Below are positions 38,464-47,281 of a DNA stretch of 64,000 bases, piece after piece. Both the position numbers and the translations under genes were made by a program. Under the pieces are notes generated by a model. That model searched no databases and was not told the origin of the DNA. It was given only the letters and a program-made list of their open reading frames with translations. Source of the DNA: Myxococcus stipitatus (GTDB taxonomy: Bacteria; Myxococcota; Myxococcia; Myxococcales; Myxococcaceae); the NCBI RefSeq assembly GCF_021412625.1, contig NZ_JAKCFI010000003.1:558001-622000 (forward strand), in the 5' to 3' direction. The stretch's first letter is position 1, and every line of letters begins with the position of its first letter.

Positions 38464-39164
38464 GAACGCGTCTCCTCCCATGAAACGCCGGCCGTGGCGA
38501 GCAACGCGCGAGCCTCCGGATGGGCAACGCCGAGCGACGCCTTCAACATTCCGAGCACGGAGGGGAACGCGAGCAGCCCGAAGCCGCGCCGGGGCCAGAA
38601 GCCCACGTACCAGCGCACGTGGTCGGCCATCAGCTCGGGCTTCTGCTCGGCGAGCGCGTCAGCGAGGTAGGACAACTGCAAACACATCTCCTCTTCCAGG
38701 CGCGGCTTGTCCTCGGGGGTGAGGTACAGCGCCAGCCGCGCGGTGGTGGCCCGCGCCAGCGCCTCCGCCGTGTCCTGCAGGCGACGCGCGGGCCCGTCCG
38801 GATAGAGCAGGGCCTTCCGGGCGGCGCGCACATGCACCTGGGGCTCGCTGTCGGGCCCCCACCCGTCGGCCTCCAGCGCGGAGGCCAGCCCGACGAAGTT
38901 CTGGTCGAGGTGGAGGGTGCACATGCCCCGCGAGACCAGCAAGGTGCGCAGCCAGCGCGCATAGCCCTCCATGACGGAGGGCCGGTGCTCGTCGAGTGAC
39001 TGGACCAGGTAGCGCACGTGGAAGCGCGCGTCCTCGTCGCCGAAGCGGCGCGCGCGCTCGGCGCCGTAGCGGGCCTCCCAGAAGGGGTCCTGGTACATCG
39101 CCTCCACGGAGGCCCGGGCGAGCGTGTCGGCGCGGGCTTCGACCAGGCGGCTGGGTTTCTCCAT
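38460..39164 (-). CDS. Duplicated all-helical protein of unknown function
   Basis: 234 residues from ATG 39164 (GAGG upstream). Two halves resemble each other: HVRYLVQSLDEHRPSVMEGY then ARWLRTLLVSRGM in the first, and QLSYLADALAEQKPELMADH then VRWYVGFWPRRGF in the second. This suggests a tandem-duplicated helical bundle. No signal or TM. No family recognised. Eight bases lie between it and the B12-protein gene upstream, and it shares an ATGA overlap with the kinase gene downstream, so it likely transmits or modulates the B12 signal. Confidence 0.8.
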   Translation of the reverse strand: MEKPSRLVEARADTLARASVEAMYQDPFWEARYGAERARRFGDEDARFHVRYLVQSLDEHRPSVMEGYARWLRTLLVSRGMCTLHLDQNFVGLASALEADGWGPDSEPQVHVRAARKALLYPDGPARRLQDTAEALARATTARLALYLTPEDKPRLEEEMCLQLSYLADALAEQKPELMADHVRWYVGFWPRRGFGLLAFPSVLGMLKASLGVAHPEARALLATAGVSWEETRS

Positions 39165-39172
39165 GTGCGTCC

Positions 39173-39886
39173 TCAAACTCCCAGGGTGCGGCACGCGGCC
39201 GACACCAGCTCTCGAGCGTCCCTGCCGAGGAAGCTCACGCCCAGCGTGTCCTCCAGTCCGGGCGCCCAGCGGAAGGCCAGTCCCCCCACGGCGATGGGCA
39301 GGTCGGGGTCCACCGCGCGCGCGTGCTCCACCGCCCGGCGCAGCGCCGGCAGGTGGTACGTCATCGTCACGGACAGGGCCAGCAGGTGCGGTCGCGCCTG
39401 GCGCACCATCCGCCCCAGGTGCTCGTGCGGCACGCTGGCGCCCAGGAAGCGGACGTCGAAGCCCGCCATCTCCAGGAAGTCGCTCGCCATGCGCGCGCCC
39501 ACCTCGTGCAGCTCACCCTCCACGCACGACAGCAGGACGAGCTTGCCGTTGGGCGGGTCGCGCGGCAGGTGGCGGTAGAGGTGCGCCAGCGACAGCTGGG
39601 CGATGGCGGTGGCCTGGTGCTCCTGCGCCACGGAGATGATGTTCTCCTGCCACAGGCGGCCAATCTCGTACTGGGCCGGCTGGATGACGTCCAGGTGCAA
39701 CACCTGGATGGGCACGCCCCGGAGCACGCCTTCGTCCACCAACAGACGCAGCGCCTCCATCCGGTTGCCGGCGAGCTGCGCGGCCAGATAGCGGGACCGC
39801 AGGTGGGTGAGGGTGGTTTCGGTCTCGGGAGTCACGGGCTCGGAGGGGGAGGTCGAGTACCGGAAAGTAGTGACGGGGTCCTCCAC
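39173..39886 (-). CDS. Free-standing cobalamin-binding sensor protein (CarH/AerR-type)
   Basis: 237 residues, GTG start (uncertain). It has a helical cap domain with W79-x9-E89-H90 (LWQENIISVAQEH), the Wx9EH signature of adenosylcobalamin photoreceptors, and a Rossmann B12-binding domain with the base-off ligand histidine H127 in ELHEVG, then LGASVP. The H90-H127 spacing is close to that of CarH. No DNA-binding domain precedes it, unlike CarH, so it resembles free-standing AerR-type proteins. It leads an operon with a helical protein and two hybrid kinases. Likely a light and/or B12 sensor. Confidence 0.85.
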   Translation of the reverse strand: MEDPVTTFRYSTSPSEPVTPETETTLTHLRSRYLAAQLAGNRMEALRLLVDEGVLRGVPIQVLHLDVIQPAQYEIGRLWQENIISVAQEHQATAIAQLSLAHLYRHLPRDPPNGKLVLLSCVEGELHEVGARMASDFLEMAGFDVRFLGASVPHEHLGRMVRQARPHLLALSVTMTYHLPALRRAVEHARAVDPDLPIAVGGLAFRWAPGLEDTLGVSFLGRDARELVSAACRTLGV

Positions 39887-39998
39887 CGTTACAGCCGACC
39901 CTGACCGTTTTCATCTGCAACCTGACACTCCCTGGCCCGGAAGGCGAGAGGCCGTTGCGCCGGTTGCCCTGTAGAATTTGCAGCGGGGCGCGTGCGCG

Positions 39999-40370
39999 CT
40001 ACCGGCACTGGCCCGCTTCGCAGCGCGCGACGCACTCGGGCTGCGTGGACGCGGGCGGCGTGGTGGGGCAGTGGGACTTCCGGTAGGCCATGCTCATGCC
40101 CTGCAGCTTCGCGGCCGACGCGCGGTCCGCCGCGGCCAGCGTCTTCTCCAGGGTGAGCACCAGGTGGCAGCCGCAGTCCGCGTCCTGCTCGCAGGTGAGC
40201 TTCGCCGCGCTCTTGAACGTGTTGTAGCGGTCGGCGATGGCCTCGCAGATTCGCGCCTGGGAGACGGGTTGGGCGGCGGGCGCCGGGGCCGCGCCCTCGG
40301 CCCGCGCGGGCTCGGAGGGCTTGGAGCAGGCGACGACGACACACACCACGCAACACATCAGGGCTCTCAT
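39999..40370 (-). CDS. Small cysteine-rich lipoprotein
   Basis: 123 residues from ATG 40370 (GAGGCGG upstream). Short signal with lipobox (CCVVCVVVACSK). After an alanine/proline linker, the mature domain has seven cysteines (ICEAI, LTCEQDADCGCHLV, SHCPTTP, ECVARCEAGQC). Similar DxDC-type exported domains occur in other myxobacterial lipoproteins. Function unknown. It is upstream of, and separate from, the ECF sigma operon (opposite strand). Confidence 0.72.
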   Translation of the reverse strand: MRALMCCVVCVVVACSKPSEPARAEGAAPAPAAQPVSQARICEAIADRYNTFKSAAKLTCEQDADCGCHLVLTLEKTLAAADRASAAKLQGMSMAYRKSHCPTTPPASTQPECVARCEAGQCR

Positions 40371-40602
40371 GTCCGCCTCGTGGCCGCTCGCGGGGTCGAC
40401 GCGGGCGGGCGCGTGCACAGTAGGGAATGGCGGAGGTCGACTCAACGCGTTCGTCGAGGGGGCGACCGTCGAGGGGCCGGGACGTGTGGCGGGGGTTTTG
40501 CGGCGGGTGGAAACGGGGTAGGCACGACGCGCGGAGGGCGGCGGTGACAGATTTTGCGCGCGCCGGTGTTCCCTTCGCCGGAACGAGGGAGGCGAGACGC
40601 CG

Positions 40603-41088
40603 GTGTCTATCGATGTGGAGGCCTATTACCGCCGCTATGGCCCCCAGGTGCTCCGGCGCTGCCGCTTCCTCCTGCGTGACGAGGAGAAGGCCGTGGACGC
40701 CATGCACGACGTGTTCGTGCAGCTGTTGCGCTACCAGGGGGCGCTGAAGGACTCGGCGCCTTCGAGCCTGCTGCACCGCATCGCGACCACCGTGTGCCTC
40801 AACCGGCTCAGGGGCGCGCGGCGCCGGCCGGAGGACCGGGAGGACGAGCTGGTGCTGCAAATCGCCGCCGCGGACGACACCGAGTCGCGCACCGCCGCGC
40901 GGGGGATGCTGGACCGGCTGTTCGGCCGGGTGCCCGCGTCCAGCCGCGACATCGCCGTGCTGCACCTGGTGGATGGGATGACGTTGGAGGAGACGGCCCG
41001 CGAGGTGGGGCTGTCCGTGTCCGGCGTGCGCAAGCGCCTGCGGGCGCTCACCTCGGCGCTGCAAGAGCTGGAGCTGGAGGCCGCATGA
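40603..41088 (+). CDS. ECF-type RNA polymerase sigma factor
   Basis: 161 residues, GTG start. Sigma region 2 (YYRRYGPQVLRRCRFLLRDE, AMHDVFVQLLRY) and region 4 (SRDIAVLHLVDGMTLEETAR, EVGLSVSGVRKRLRAL) are present, with no extra domain. Translationally coupled (ATGA) to a membrane protein that is the likely anti-sigma factor. Recognises promoters for envelope or stress genes; targets cannot be told. Length is normal for ECF factors. Confidence 0.9.
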   Translation: MSIDVEAYYRRYGPQVLRRCRFLLRDEEKAVDAMHDVFVQLLRYQGALKDSAPSSLLHRIATTVCLNRLRGARRRPEDREDELVLQIAAADDTESRTAARGMLDRLFGRVPASSRDIAVLHLVDGMTLEETAREVGLSVSGVRKRLRALTSALQELELEAA

Positions 41089-41885
41089 ATTCCCCACGAC
41101 GCACGCCTGACTGGCTGCTGGAGCGCATCGCCCTGGGGGAGCTGCCCCCGGAGGAGCTGGCCGCCGCGCGCGCCCGCCTGGAGTCGGAGCCGGACGGCCC
41201 CTCGCGGCTCGCCGCGCTGGAGGAGGACTCGCGCGCCACGCTGGAGCGGCTGTCCCCCGCGTGCGTGGCCCGGGAGGTGGAGGCGCGATTTCGCCGCCCC
41301 GTCGCCCCCACCCGCCCCGCATGGGTGAGGCCCGCCTGGGGCCTGGTCCCCCTGGCCGCCACCGTCGCCCTGTTCCTGGTCGCCCGTCCGTCCGGGACGT
41401 CCACGCCCGGCGACGACCACGGCCCGGTGGCCGGCGCCTTCGAGCCCACGCGCTCCAAGGGACTGTCGCCCCGGCTGGAGGTCCACCGCCAGCGCGGCCA
41501 GGGCAGCGAGCCGCTCGTCGACGGCGCCCGCGTCGGGACGGGGGACCGGGTGCAGCTCTCCTACATCGCCGCGGGCAAGTCGCACGGCGTCATCCTGTCG
41601 GTGGACGGGCGGGGCTCCGTCACGCTCCATGCCCCGGGGGAGGGGGCGACCGAGTCGGCCCCGCTGGAGCCCTCGGGCACCCACCACGTGGAGGGCGCGT
41701 ACGAACTGGACGACGCCCCCCGCTTCGAGCGGTTCTTCTTCGTGACCTCGGAGCACCCCTTCGCGCTGGAGCCGGTGCTGGAGGCGGCCCGGACGCTGGC
41801 GGCGTCGGCGGACGCGCACACCGCGTCCCTCTCGTTGGCCGAGGACTTGACGCAGGTGTCCTTCACGCTGGAAAAGCAGAGGTGA
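41085..41885 (+). CDS. Putative anti-sigma factor, one membrane helix, exported C-terminus
   Basis: 266 residues from ATG 41085, overlapping the sigma TGA. N-terminal helical cytoplasmic part (DWLLERIALGELPPEELAAA, ALEEDSRATLERLSP), one TM near 84-99 (GLVPLAATVALFLVAR), then a beta-rich outside domain (GDRVQLSYIAAGKSHGVILS, HHVEGAYELDDAPRFERFFF) like DUF4384 sensors. The layout fits an anti-sigma factor that holds the sigma at the membrane. No zinc-binding HxxxCxxC is seen, so it would be a non-zinc type. Role inferred from position. Confidence 0.7.
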   Translation: MNSPRRTPDWLLERIALGELPPEELAAARARLESEPDGPSRLAALEEDSRATLERLSPACVAREVEARFRRPVAPTRPAWVRPAWGLVPLAATVALFLVARPSGTSTPGDDHGPVAGAFEPTRSKGLSPRLEVHRQRGQGSEPLVDGARVGTGDRVQLSYIAAGKSHGVILSVDGRGSVTLHAPGEGATESAPLEPSGTHHVEGAYELDDAPRFERFFFVTSEHPFALEPVLEAARTLAASADAHTASLSLAEDLTQVSFTLEKQR

Positions 41886-42502
41886 TGAAACCCTGCGCCC
41901 TTCTCGCACTGTCGTTGTGGGCCGGGGCGGCGACCGCTGAAGTCCGGGCGGTGCGCCCCCTCGCGCCGCTGGAGGAGGGCGATGTCGCCCTCGCGCAGAC
42001 GGCCGACGACACGGAGCTGGCGCCGGAGCGGCGCGGGCTGCGCAGGGGCAACGTCCACATGGAGCTGTGGGCGAGCGACATCCAGCTGGCCAACCTGGCG
42101 GTGAAGGTGGGAGGTGGCCCCTTCTACCTGACGCTGCTGGCGGGGCTGGAGCCGGGCAGCCGCAACGAGGCACGCTTCAGCTTCGGGCTCGGGCTGGGCG
42201 GGCACATCGTCGTCTCCCACCGCTTCTGGGTGGACCTGGATGTCACGGGCGGCGCGGTCCAGCCGGTGCAGAAGCCGCTGGAGGGTGACGGCGGCAACGT
42301 GCTCGGCCAGGCCCGGGTGATGCTGGGCTTCCAGGTCCTGCCCCGGCTGGCCGTCTTCGCGGGCCCCACCTACAACCTCTGGTTCGTGTGGGGCCAGCCG
42401 GACTTCGCGTCGGTGACGCGCATGTCCGTCAGCGAGAGCCGGCCCAAGGAGGACCAGCGCCTGCAGCACTGGCCGGGCCTCCAGGTCGGCCTGCACTTCT
42501 GA
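41885..42502 (+). CDS. Exported barrel-like protein in the ECF operon
   Basis: 205 residues; the ATG overlaps the previous stop by one base (TGATG). Signal peptide ending GAATAEV. The mature part has amphipathic strands with aromatic edges (ARFSFGLGLGGHIVVSHRFW, VAGPTYNLWFVWGQ-like region) and ends LQVGLHF, an aromatic C-terminus suited to outer-membrane insertion. Probably a small eight-strand barrel. As the third gene of the operon it may be the envelope component under sigma control. Family not named. Confidence 0.7.
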   Translation: MKPCALLALSLWAGAATAEVRAVRPLAPLEEGDVALAQTADDTELAPERRGLRRGNVHMELWASDIQLANLAVKVGGGPFYLTLLAGLEPGSRNEARFSFGLGLGGHIVVSHRFWVDLDVTGGAVQPVQKPLEGDGGNVLGQARVMLGFQVLPRLAVFAGPTYNLWFVWGQPDFASVTRMSVSESRPKEDQRLQHWPGLQVGLHF

Positions 42503-42510
42503 GCGGGTGG

Positions 42511-43020
42511 TCAGTCCACCTGGGTGGCGCGCAGCACCGTGGCGTCCCCGGCGGGGCCGGCCTTGGGGCGCGTCTCCAGGGTGCCGCGCACCTTCAGGCC
42601 GGTGCTCCGCGTGCGCTCCATGAGCGACGCCAGCGCCGCGTCCGAGCCCTTCGTCACCGCCTCCAGGTCCAGCTCGTGGATGGGGATGGCGTCCATGTCC
42701 GGCTTGTCCGCCAGCACCGCGTTGTAGGTGGGGCAGGGCGGCGCGAAGCAGCGCACGCCGCTGTCTCGCACGATGTAGACGGCGCTCTCGCCCGCCTTGG
42801 GCGCGCCCGCGGTGGACGGCGGGGTGACGGGCTGGGACGGGGTGCCGCTCTGGTCCCCGCTCGGGGCGGCCACCTCGGCGGCCGGCTTCGGCTCCGCCTG
42901 GTTGGCCGTCCCCGGCTCCGACGAGGGCGGCGGGAGCGACGACGAGGACGCGGAAGGCTTGCTGCACCCAGCGGCGAAGCCGAGCGCGAGCGCGGCGAGC
43001 AGCAGCGGACGGACGTTCAT
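42511..43020 (-). CDS. Lipoprotein, DUF6748-like
   Basis: 169 residues from ATG 43020. Lipobox LGFAAGCSKP. A long Ser/Pro/Ala linker (about 22-75) is followed by a domain with VYIVRDSGVRCFAPPCPTYN, typical of the DUF6748-type domain, and HELDLEAVTKGSD. Anchored lipoprotein with unknown function. It converges with the barrel gene of the ECF operon, eight bases apart. Confidence 0.72.
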   Translation of the reverse strand: MNVRPLLLAALALGFAAGCSKPSASSSSLPPPSSEPGTANQAEPKPAAEVAAPSGDQSGTPSQPVTPPSTAGAPKAGESAVYIVRDSGVRCFAPPCPTYNAVLADKPDMDAIPIHELDLEAVTKGSDAALASLMERTRSTGLKVRGTLETRPKAGPAGDATVLRATQVD

Positions 43021-43208
43021 GGGGAGGCTCCGGGAAGTCGAGGTATCACTCAGTGTCCATCGCCCGGGGGCCGAGGGCCAGCCCGACTCGCTTCCCTGAC
43101 CGGCGGTCATTCATGGGAGCACACCTGAACGTCCAGACAGGTACACGGGGAGTGGGAATCCGGCGTGTTTGCTCATGGAGCGGGCCTGGAAAGGGCTTTC
43201 AGGCGTCG

Positions 43209-43237
43209 TTGACGCTCCCCATGTCACGGGCTACATC
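43209..43237 (+). promoter_or_regulatory. Sigma-70 promoter of dnaN
   Basis: -35 TTGACG (43209-43214), 17-base spacer, -10 TACATC (43232-43237). Transcription would start near 43244, giving a leader of about 50 bases before dnaN. Confidence 0.65.
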
Positions 43238-43249
43238 GGCCCCCTGATC

Positions 43250-43270
43250 GGCTTCCCCAGCGGGGAGGCC
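43250..43270 (+). other. Leader hairpin before dnaN
   Basis: A 9-bp stem (one G-T pair) with a 3-base loop, GGCTTCCCC (43250-43258) and GGGGAGGCC (43262-43270). It lies at the 5' end of the predicted leader, 23 bases before the ATG, so it could stabilise the message or affect start access. Function not known. Confidence 0.45.
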
Positions 43271-43293
43271 GGACCCTTTAAGGACGCCCTCCG

Positions 43294-44400
43294 ATGGAAT
43301 TCCGCATCGCCGCCGACGAGCTGAAGAAGGCCCTCTACCGCGCCCAGGGCATCGTGGAGCGCAAGACGACGATGCCCATCCTCGCGAACGTGCTCGTCAA
43401 CGCGACCAAGGGCGGCATCACCGTCACCGCGTTCGACCTGGACATCGGCATCGTGTCCGAGCACCCCGCCGAGGTCATCAAGACGGGCGCCGTCACGCTG
43501 AGCGCCAAGTACGTCTTCGACATCGTGCAGAACCTGCCGGATGCGCAGGTGACGCTGAAGAAGCTGGCGAACAACTACGTGGACATCGCCAGCGGGTCGG
43601 CGCACTTCAAGATCGTCGGCATGGCGGCGGAGGAGTACCCGAAGCTGCCCAAGGAGGAGAACGCTCCCCTGGTCCAGGTGGGTGGCAACACCCTGCTGGA
43701 GATGATCAAGAAGACCCAGTTCGCCATCTCCAGCGACGAGACGCGCTACATCCTGAACGGCGTCTTCTTCGAGCCGCAGTCGACGGGCAAGGTGCGCATG
43801 GTGGCGACGGACGGCCACCGCCTGTCGCTGGTCGAGCGCGAGCTGCCGGGGGACTTCAAGCTCAAGAGCGGCGTCATCATCCCGCGCAAGGGGTTGATGG
43901 AGCTCAAGCGCCTGTTGGACGAGGCGCCGGACGCGGAGTGCCACCTGGGCTTCGCGGAGAACTCGGCCCTCTTCAAGAAGCCGGGCCTCACCATGGTGAT
44001 GCGGCTCATCGACGGGCAGTTCCCGGAGTACCAGCGCGTCATCCCCAAGGAGGGCGAGAAGGTCGTCCTCGTGCCGAAGGTGCGCTTCCTCGAGGGGCTC
44101 AAGCGCATCGCGCTGTTGTCGGCGGACAAGAGCAACGCGGTCCGCATCGGCCTGGAGGAGAACAAGCTGGTCATCACCGCGAGCAACCCGGACCTGGGCG
44201 AGGCGCGCGACGTGGTGGAGCTGGCCTACCGGGGCAACGACATCACCGTGGGCTTCAACGCGCGCTACCTCACGGACGTGCTCGCGGTGACGGACACGGA
44301 CGAGGTGAGCTTCGAGCTGGGCGACGAGCACAGCCCCGGCGTGCTGCACGCCCCGGGGGACCGCACCTTCACCGCGGTCGTGATGCCGATGCGCGTCTGA
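43294..44400 (+). CDS. dnaN: DNA polymerase III beta subunit (sliding clamp)
   Basis: 368 residues, the normal clamp length. Starts MEFRIAADELKKALYRAQGI and ends VVMPMRV, near the family's usual MPMRL. MVATDGHRLSLVEREL, VSFELGDEHSPGVL and other three-domain clamp segments are present. The homodimer ring ties the polymerase to DNA. No dnaA or gyrB is seen in this window, and recF lies about 10.5 kb downstream, so the classic cluster is split. It has its own promoter (43209-43237). Confidence 0.97.
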   Translation: MEFRIAADELKKALYRAQGIVERKTTMPILANVLVNATKGGITVTAFDLDIGIVSEHPAEVIKTGAVTLSAKYVFDIVQNLPDAQVTLKKLANNYVDIASGSAHFKIVGMAAEEYPKLPKEENAPLVQVGGNTLLEMIKKTQFAISSDETRYILNGVFFEPQSTGKVRMVATDGHRLSLVERELPGDFKLKSGVIIPRKGLMELKRLLDEAPDAECHLGFAENSALFKKPGLTMVMRLIDGQFPEYQRVIPKEGEKVVLVPKVRFLEGLKRIALLSADKSNAVRIGLEENKLVITASNPDLGEARDVVELAYRGNDITVGFNARYLTDVLAVTDTDEVSFELGDEHSPGVLHAPGDRTFTAVVMPMRV

Positions 44401-44536
44401 GTCGTCTCGGGGGCCGGCGAGGCCCCTCGTCCCGGGGAGGTCGGTGGCGCCCCGGGGCCTGCCGTATTCTGGACGGGGCCTGGGGCGGGAGTCCCGGGGC
44501 CCTGCCGCCGGCCGGGCTCCTTCCTATAGTGGAGGG

Positions 44537-45733
44537 GTGGCCACGCATCCGGACAACCTGCGCGCCCGGCTGGAGGACCGCGCCGACCTCCTGGAGGCGA
44601 CGCGCCTGCGCTACGTGGCGCTGCGGCGGATGCTGGAGGCCTTCTTCTGGAGGGACCGGGTGCGCGCGCACTTCGAGCTGCTGCGGGAGGTGGCGCAGGC
44701 GCAGCCGGAGGTGGACGCCACGCTCGCCGCGCTGAAGCGCCGCGCCGCCGCGGAGGGTTGGCCCGCGCGGTCGGCGCCCATGCAGCTGATGGGGGAGGTG
44801 GAGCGGCTGCGCGACGCGGTCCAGGCCCGCGTGCTGCAGCGGCTGTCCGCGGAGGCGCCGCCGCCGACGCTGGGCGAGGCGTTGCTGCGCCTGGAGGAGG
44901 TGGTGCTGGAGGCGGGGCCGTTGCTCGGGCGGCGCACGTGGGCGCGCGCGGTGGAGTTGTTGCCGCGCAACCTGCCGGAGCTGCGCGCGGCCTGCGCGGC
45001 CTCGGAGGTGTTCGAGCGCGTCTTCAAGCGGCCCGTGGTGGACGCGGCGCTGCCCTTCGACGCGGACGAGGCGGACGGGCTGCGCAGGGCGCTGCCGCTG
45101 GCGGAGTCCGCGCACGCGGCGCTGTGGCTGCGGTTGGAGCACTTCGACACGAGCGGGAAGGTGGCGGAGTTCCTGCGGCGCCGGGCGTCGCGCGCGCCGA
45201 TGCAGACGCCCCGCAGCGGGCCGGAGCTGATGTTGCACGCGCTGTTCTGGCATGGCGTGGCGCGGGCGCGGCTGCGCGTGCTGCTGGAGGCGCGGCTGTC
45301 CCCGGTGTCGCCGCTGGACGCGGAGGTGCCGGCGTTGTTGCCCTGGCTGGCGTCGCGCGAGGCGCCCGGGGCGGGCGAGGTCCGGCTGGTGGCCAGCGAC
45401 GGCGTCGGGGAGGGGCGCGCGGGGTTGTTCGAGCTGGCGGCGGAGCTGGCGGACCTGTCCCGTGAGCGCCCCGTGGGGGCGTGGAGCGAGGAGGCGGCGT
45501 GGACGCGGCTGTGGAACGCCGCGCTGCGGGCACGGGGAGAGGAGGGGGCGGACGTGGAGCGGGTGCGGGACGCGCTGCGCCTGTTCGTCCTGTTGCGTGG
45601 CAAGGCGCAGACGCCGGCGCGCCTGTTCTCGCCCGCGAACGCGTCACCGCGCGGCGCGGAGGTGGGGCCCGACGTGCGAGACCTCCCGGCGCTCGTGCAG
45701 GCGGCGCGAAACGCCGTGGCGCGGGAGGGGTGA
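44537..45733 (+). CDS. Helical protein of unknown function
   Basis: 398 residues with a GTG start at 44537 (uncertain; the reading frame is open further upstream to 44444). Rich in alanine, arginine and leucine; mainly helical (LRARLEDRADLLEATRLRYV, LFWHGVARARLRVLLEARL). No signal or TM. No family recognised. It follows dnaN by 136 bases and may be in the same transcript. The codon bias is strong, so it is very likely coding. Confidence 0.65.
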   Translation: MATHPDNLRARLEDRADLLEATRLRYVALRRMLEAFFWRDRVRAHFELLREVAQAQPEVDATLAALKRRAAAEGWPARSAPMQLMGEVERLRDAVQARVLQRLSAEAPPPTLGEALLRLEEVVLEAGPLLGRRTWARAVELLPRNLPELRAACAASEVFERVFKRPVVDAALPFDADEADGLRRALPLAESAHAALWLRLEHFDTSGKVAEFLRRRASRAPMQTPRSGPELMLHALFWHGVARARLRVLLEARLSPVSPLDAEVPALLPWLASREAPGAGEVRLVASDGVGEGRAGLFELAAELADLSRERPVGAWSEEAAWTRLWNAALRARGEEGADVERVRDALRLFVLLRGKAQTPARLFSPANASPRGAEVGPDVRDLPALVQAARNAVAREG

Positions 45734-45924
45734 GCGGCGCGAGGCGGGCCTTCGAGGCCCATGTGGCCCCACGAATCCTCGTGGCCCGCCGAGGACCGCC
45801 TCCCGCGTCGCGGCGCGGACCCGAGCGAAACGCCGTGACGCGGGAATCATGTGACATACCTGCCGTCGTGGCGAGCAAGTCCGCCGCGCGTGCCCTTGCT
45901 CCACGAGCGCCGCCGCCACGTGTC

Positions 45925-46116
45925 CCGCGATTCAGGCGAATGACAGGCGCAGCCGCGCCAGCACCCGTGCGGCCAGCGCCGCGACGAGCGAGTCCTCGGC
46001 GAGCGTCGCGGCGACGCGTCCCGCGACTCAGGCGGATGACAGGCGCAGCCGCGCCAGCACCCGTGCGGCCAGCGCCGCGACGAGCGCGTCCTCGGCGAGC
46101 GCCGCCGCCACGTTGG
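45925..46116. repeat. 96-bp tandem duplication at the 3' end of the DUF1990/DUF4126 gene
   Basis: Units 45925-46020 and 46021-46116 are nearly identical over 96 bases. The right-hand unit holds the last ~28 codons and stop of the gene on the minus strand. The left-hand unit repeats that gene end, including its stop context, beyond the stop. A partial earlier copy (GAGCGCCGCCGCCACG, near 45906-45921) precedes it. Confidence 0.85.
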
Positions 46117-47281
46117 GGATGCGCAGCCGCTTCGTGGCCAGCCGTCGCAAGGAATAGAACGCCCAGCTCGACGCCGCCGCCGCGCTGGCCCCCACGAGCG
46201 CGGCGAGCGCGACGCGGTGGCGCGGCCGTTCCCCCACCGACGAGGCCGCCGCCACCGTGCCCATGAGGATCCGCCCCGACAGCGGGACGAGCTTCACCCT
46301 CGCGGGCGTCATGGGCAGCTTGTCCGCCACCAATTCGCCTATCGCGAGCACCTTCAACGCCCTCGGCACCCAGGGCCGCGCGAGCGCCATGGACAGCGGG
46401 TCCGCCGACAGCTGTGGCGACTCGGACAGGCGCTGGCTCACCAGCGCCGGCGCGGTCAGGCTCCGCATCCCCGCGAGCACGCCCAGACCCAGCGGCGTCA
46501 ACCAGTGTTCTCGTTCCACGGTCTCCTCCTCTTCCTGAATCAAGGTCGTCAGTCGCCCAGGCGCGCGCCGCGAGAAGAAGCGCACGCGGCCCGGCTCCAG
46601 CCGGTCCGTGGAGTGGTCCACCTTCCCCCGGTGCACCGAACTGCCCACCAGCTCCGGGTGGTTCCACGTCAGCTCTCGCAGCCGCACCTGCGTCTGCTCG
46701 TGCCATGCGCGCTGGTAGCTCCGGCCCACCACGGCGAACCCCCACCGGCTCCACGCATTGGGAAAGCGTCCGGGCCTCCACGCCGCCTCGATGCGGAAGC
46801 GCACCTCGCCAGTCGCGTGCCGCTTCTGGAGCAGGAACCACTCGCGGCCCTCCTCGATGTGGCCCTCCAGCGTCTCGAAGCTGAAGCCGAAGACGCTGAA
46901 ATCCTCGCCACGCTCCTCCCGCACGTCGCCTACGCGCACCCCCACGAGGTAGCGCAGCCGCTGTCGCAGGGACTTCAGCTCCAGCAGCACCGTGCGCCCG
47001 TGCAGCGGCGTGTCGACCAGGAAGTGCCAGCGCACGATGCGCGGGTCCGAGAAGTCGAACGTCTCCAGCACGCGTCGCGCGCGCGCGAAGAGCCCATCCT
47101 CGCAAGGTGGCCCCGGCGGCTCGTGCCCCAGCGACGCCTCCGAGTGGACCTGGTTCCACCCGCGCTCCAGCGTCATCTCCCCCGAGGCGGCGGTGAAGTT
47201 GCGCGGCAGGTGCCGGGCCTCGCGCAGCAGCAGCGCCAGCGACTCCTCGGGCCAGCCCTTCCCGATGCGCCACCTAATCAT
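46028..47281 (-). CDS. DUF1990 and DUF4126 fusion protein
   Basis: 417 residues from ATG 47281 (GGGGAG upstream). Residues 1-210 match DUF1990 (HFLVDTPLHGRTVLLELKSL, FSVFGFSFETLEGHIEEGRE, FRIEAAWRPGRFPNA). Residues about 250-410 resemble DUF4126 (LGVLAGMRSLTAPALVSQRL, VADKLPMTPARVKLVPLSGR, ILMGTVAAAS) with several membrane helices. It overlaps the upstream gene by eight bases. Neither domain has a known role. The last 90 bases lie in a 96-bp tandem duplication. Confidence 0.8.
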   Translation of the reverse strand: MIRWRIGKGWPEESLALLLREARHLPRNFTAASGEMTLERGWNQVHSEASLGHEPPGPPCEDGLFARARRVLETFDFSDPRIVRWHFLVDTPLHGRTVLLELKSLRQRLRYLVGVRVGDVREERGEDFSVFGFSFETLEGHIEEGREWFLLQKRHATGEVRFRIEAAWRPGRFPNAWSRWGFAVVGRSYQRAWHEQTQVRLRELTWNHPELVGSSVHRGKVDHSTDRLEPGRVRFFSRRAPGRLTTLIQEEEETVEREHWLTPLGLGVLAGMRSLTAPALVSQRLSESPQLSADPLSMALARPWVPRALKVLAIGELVADKLPMTPARVKLVPLSGRILMGTVAAASSVGERPRHRVALAALVGASAAAASSWAFYSLRRLATKRLRIPNVAAALAEDALVAALAARVLARLRLSSA

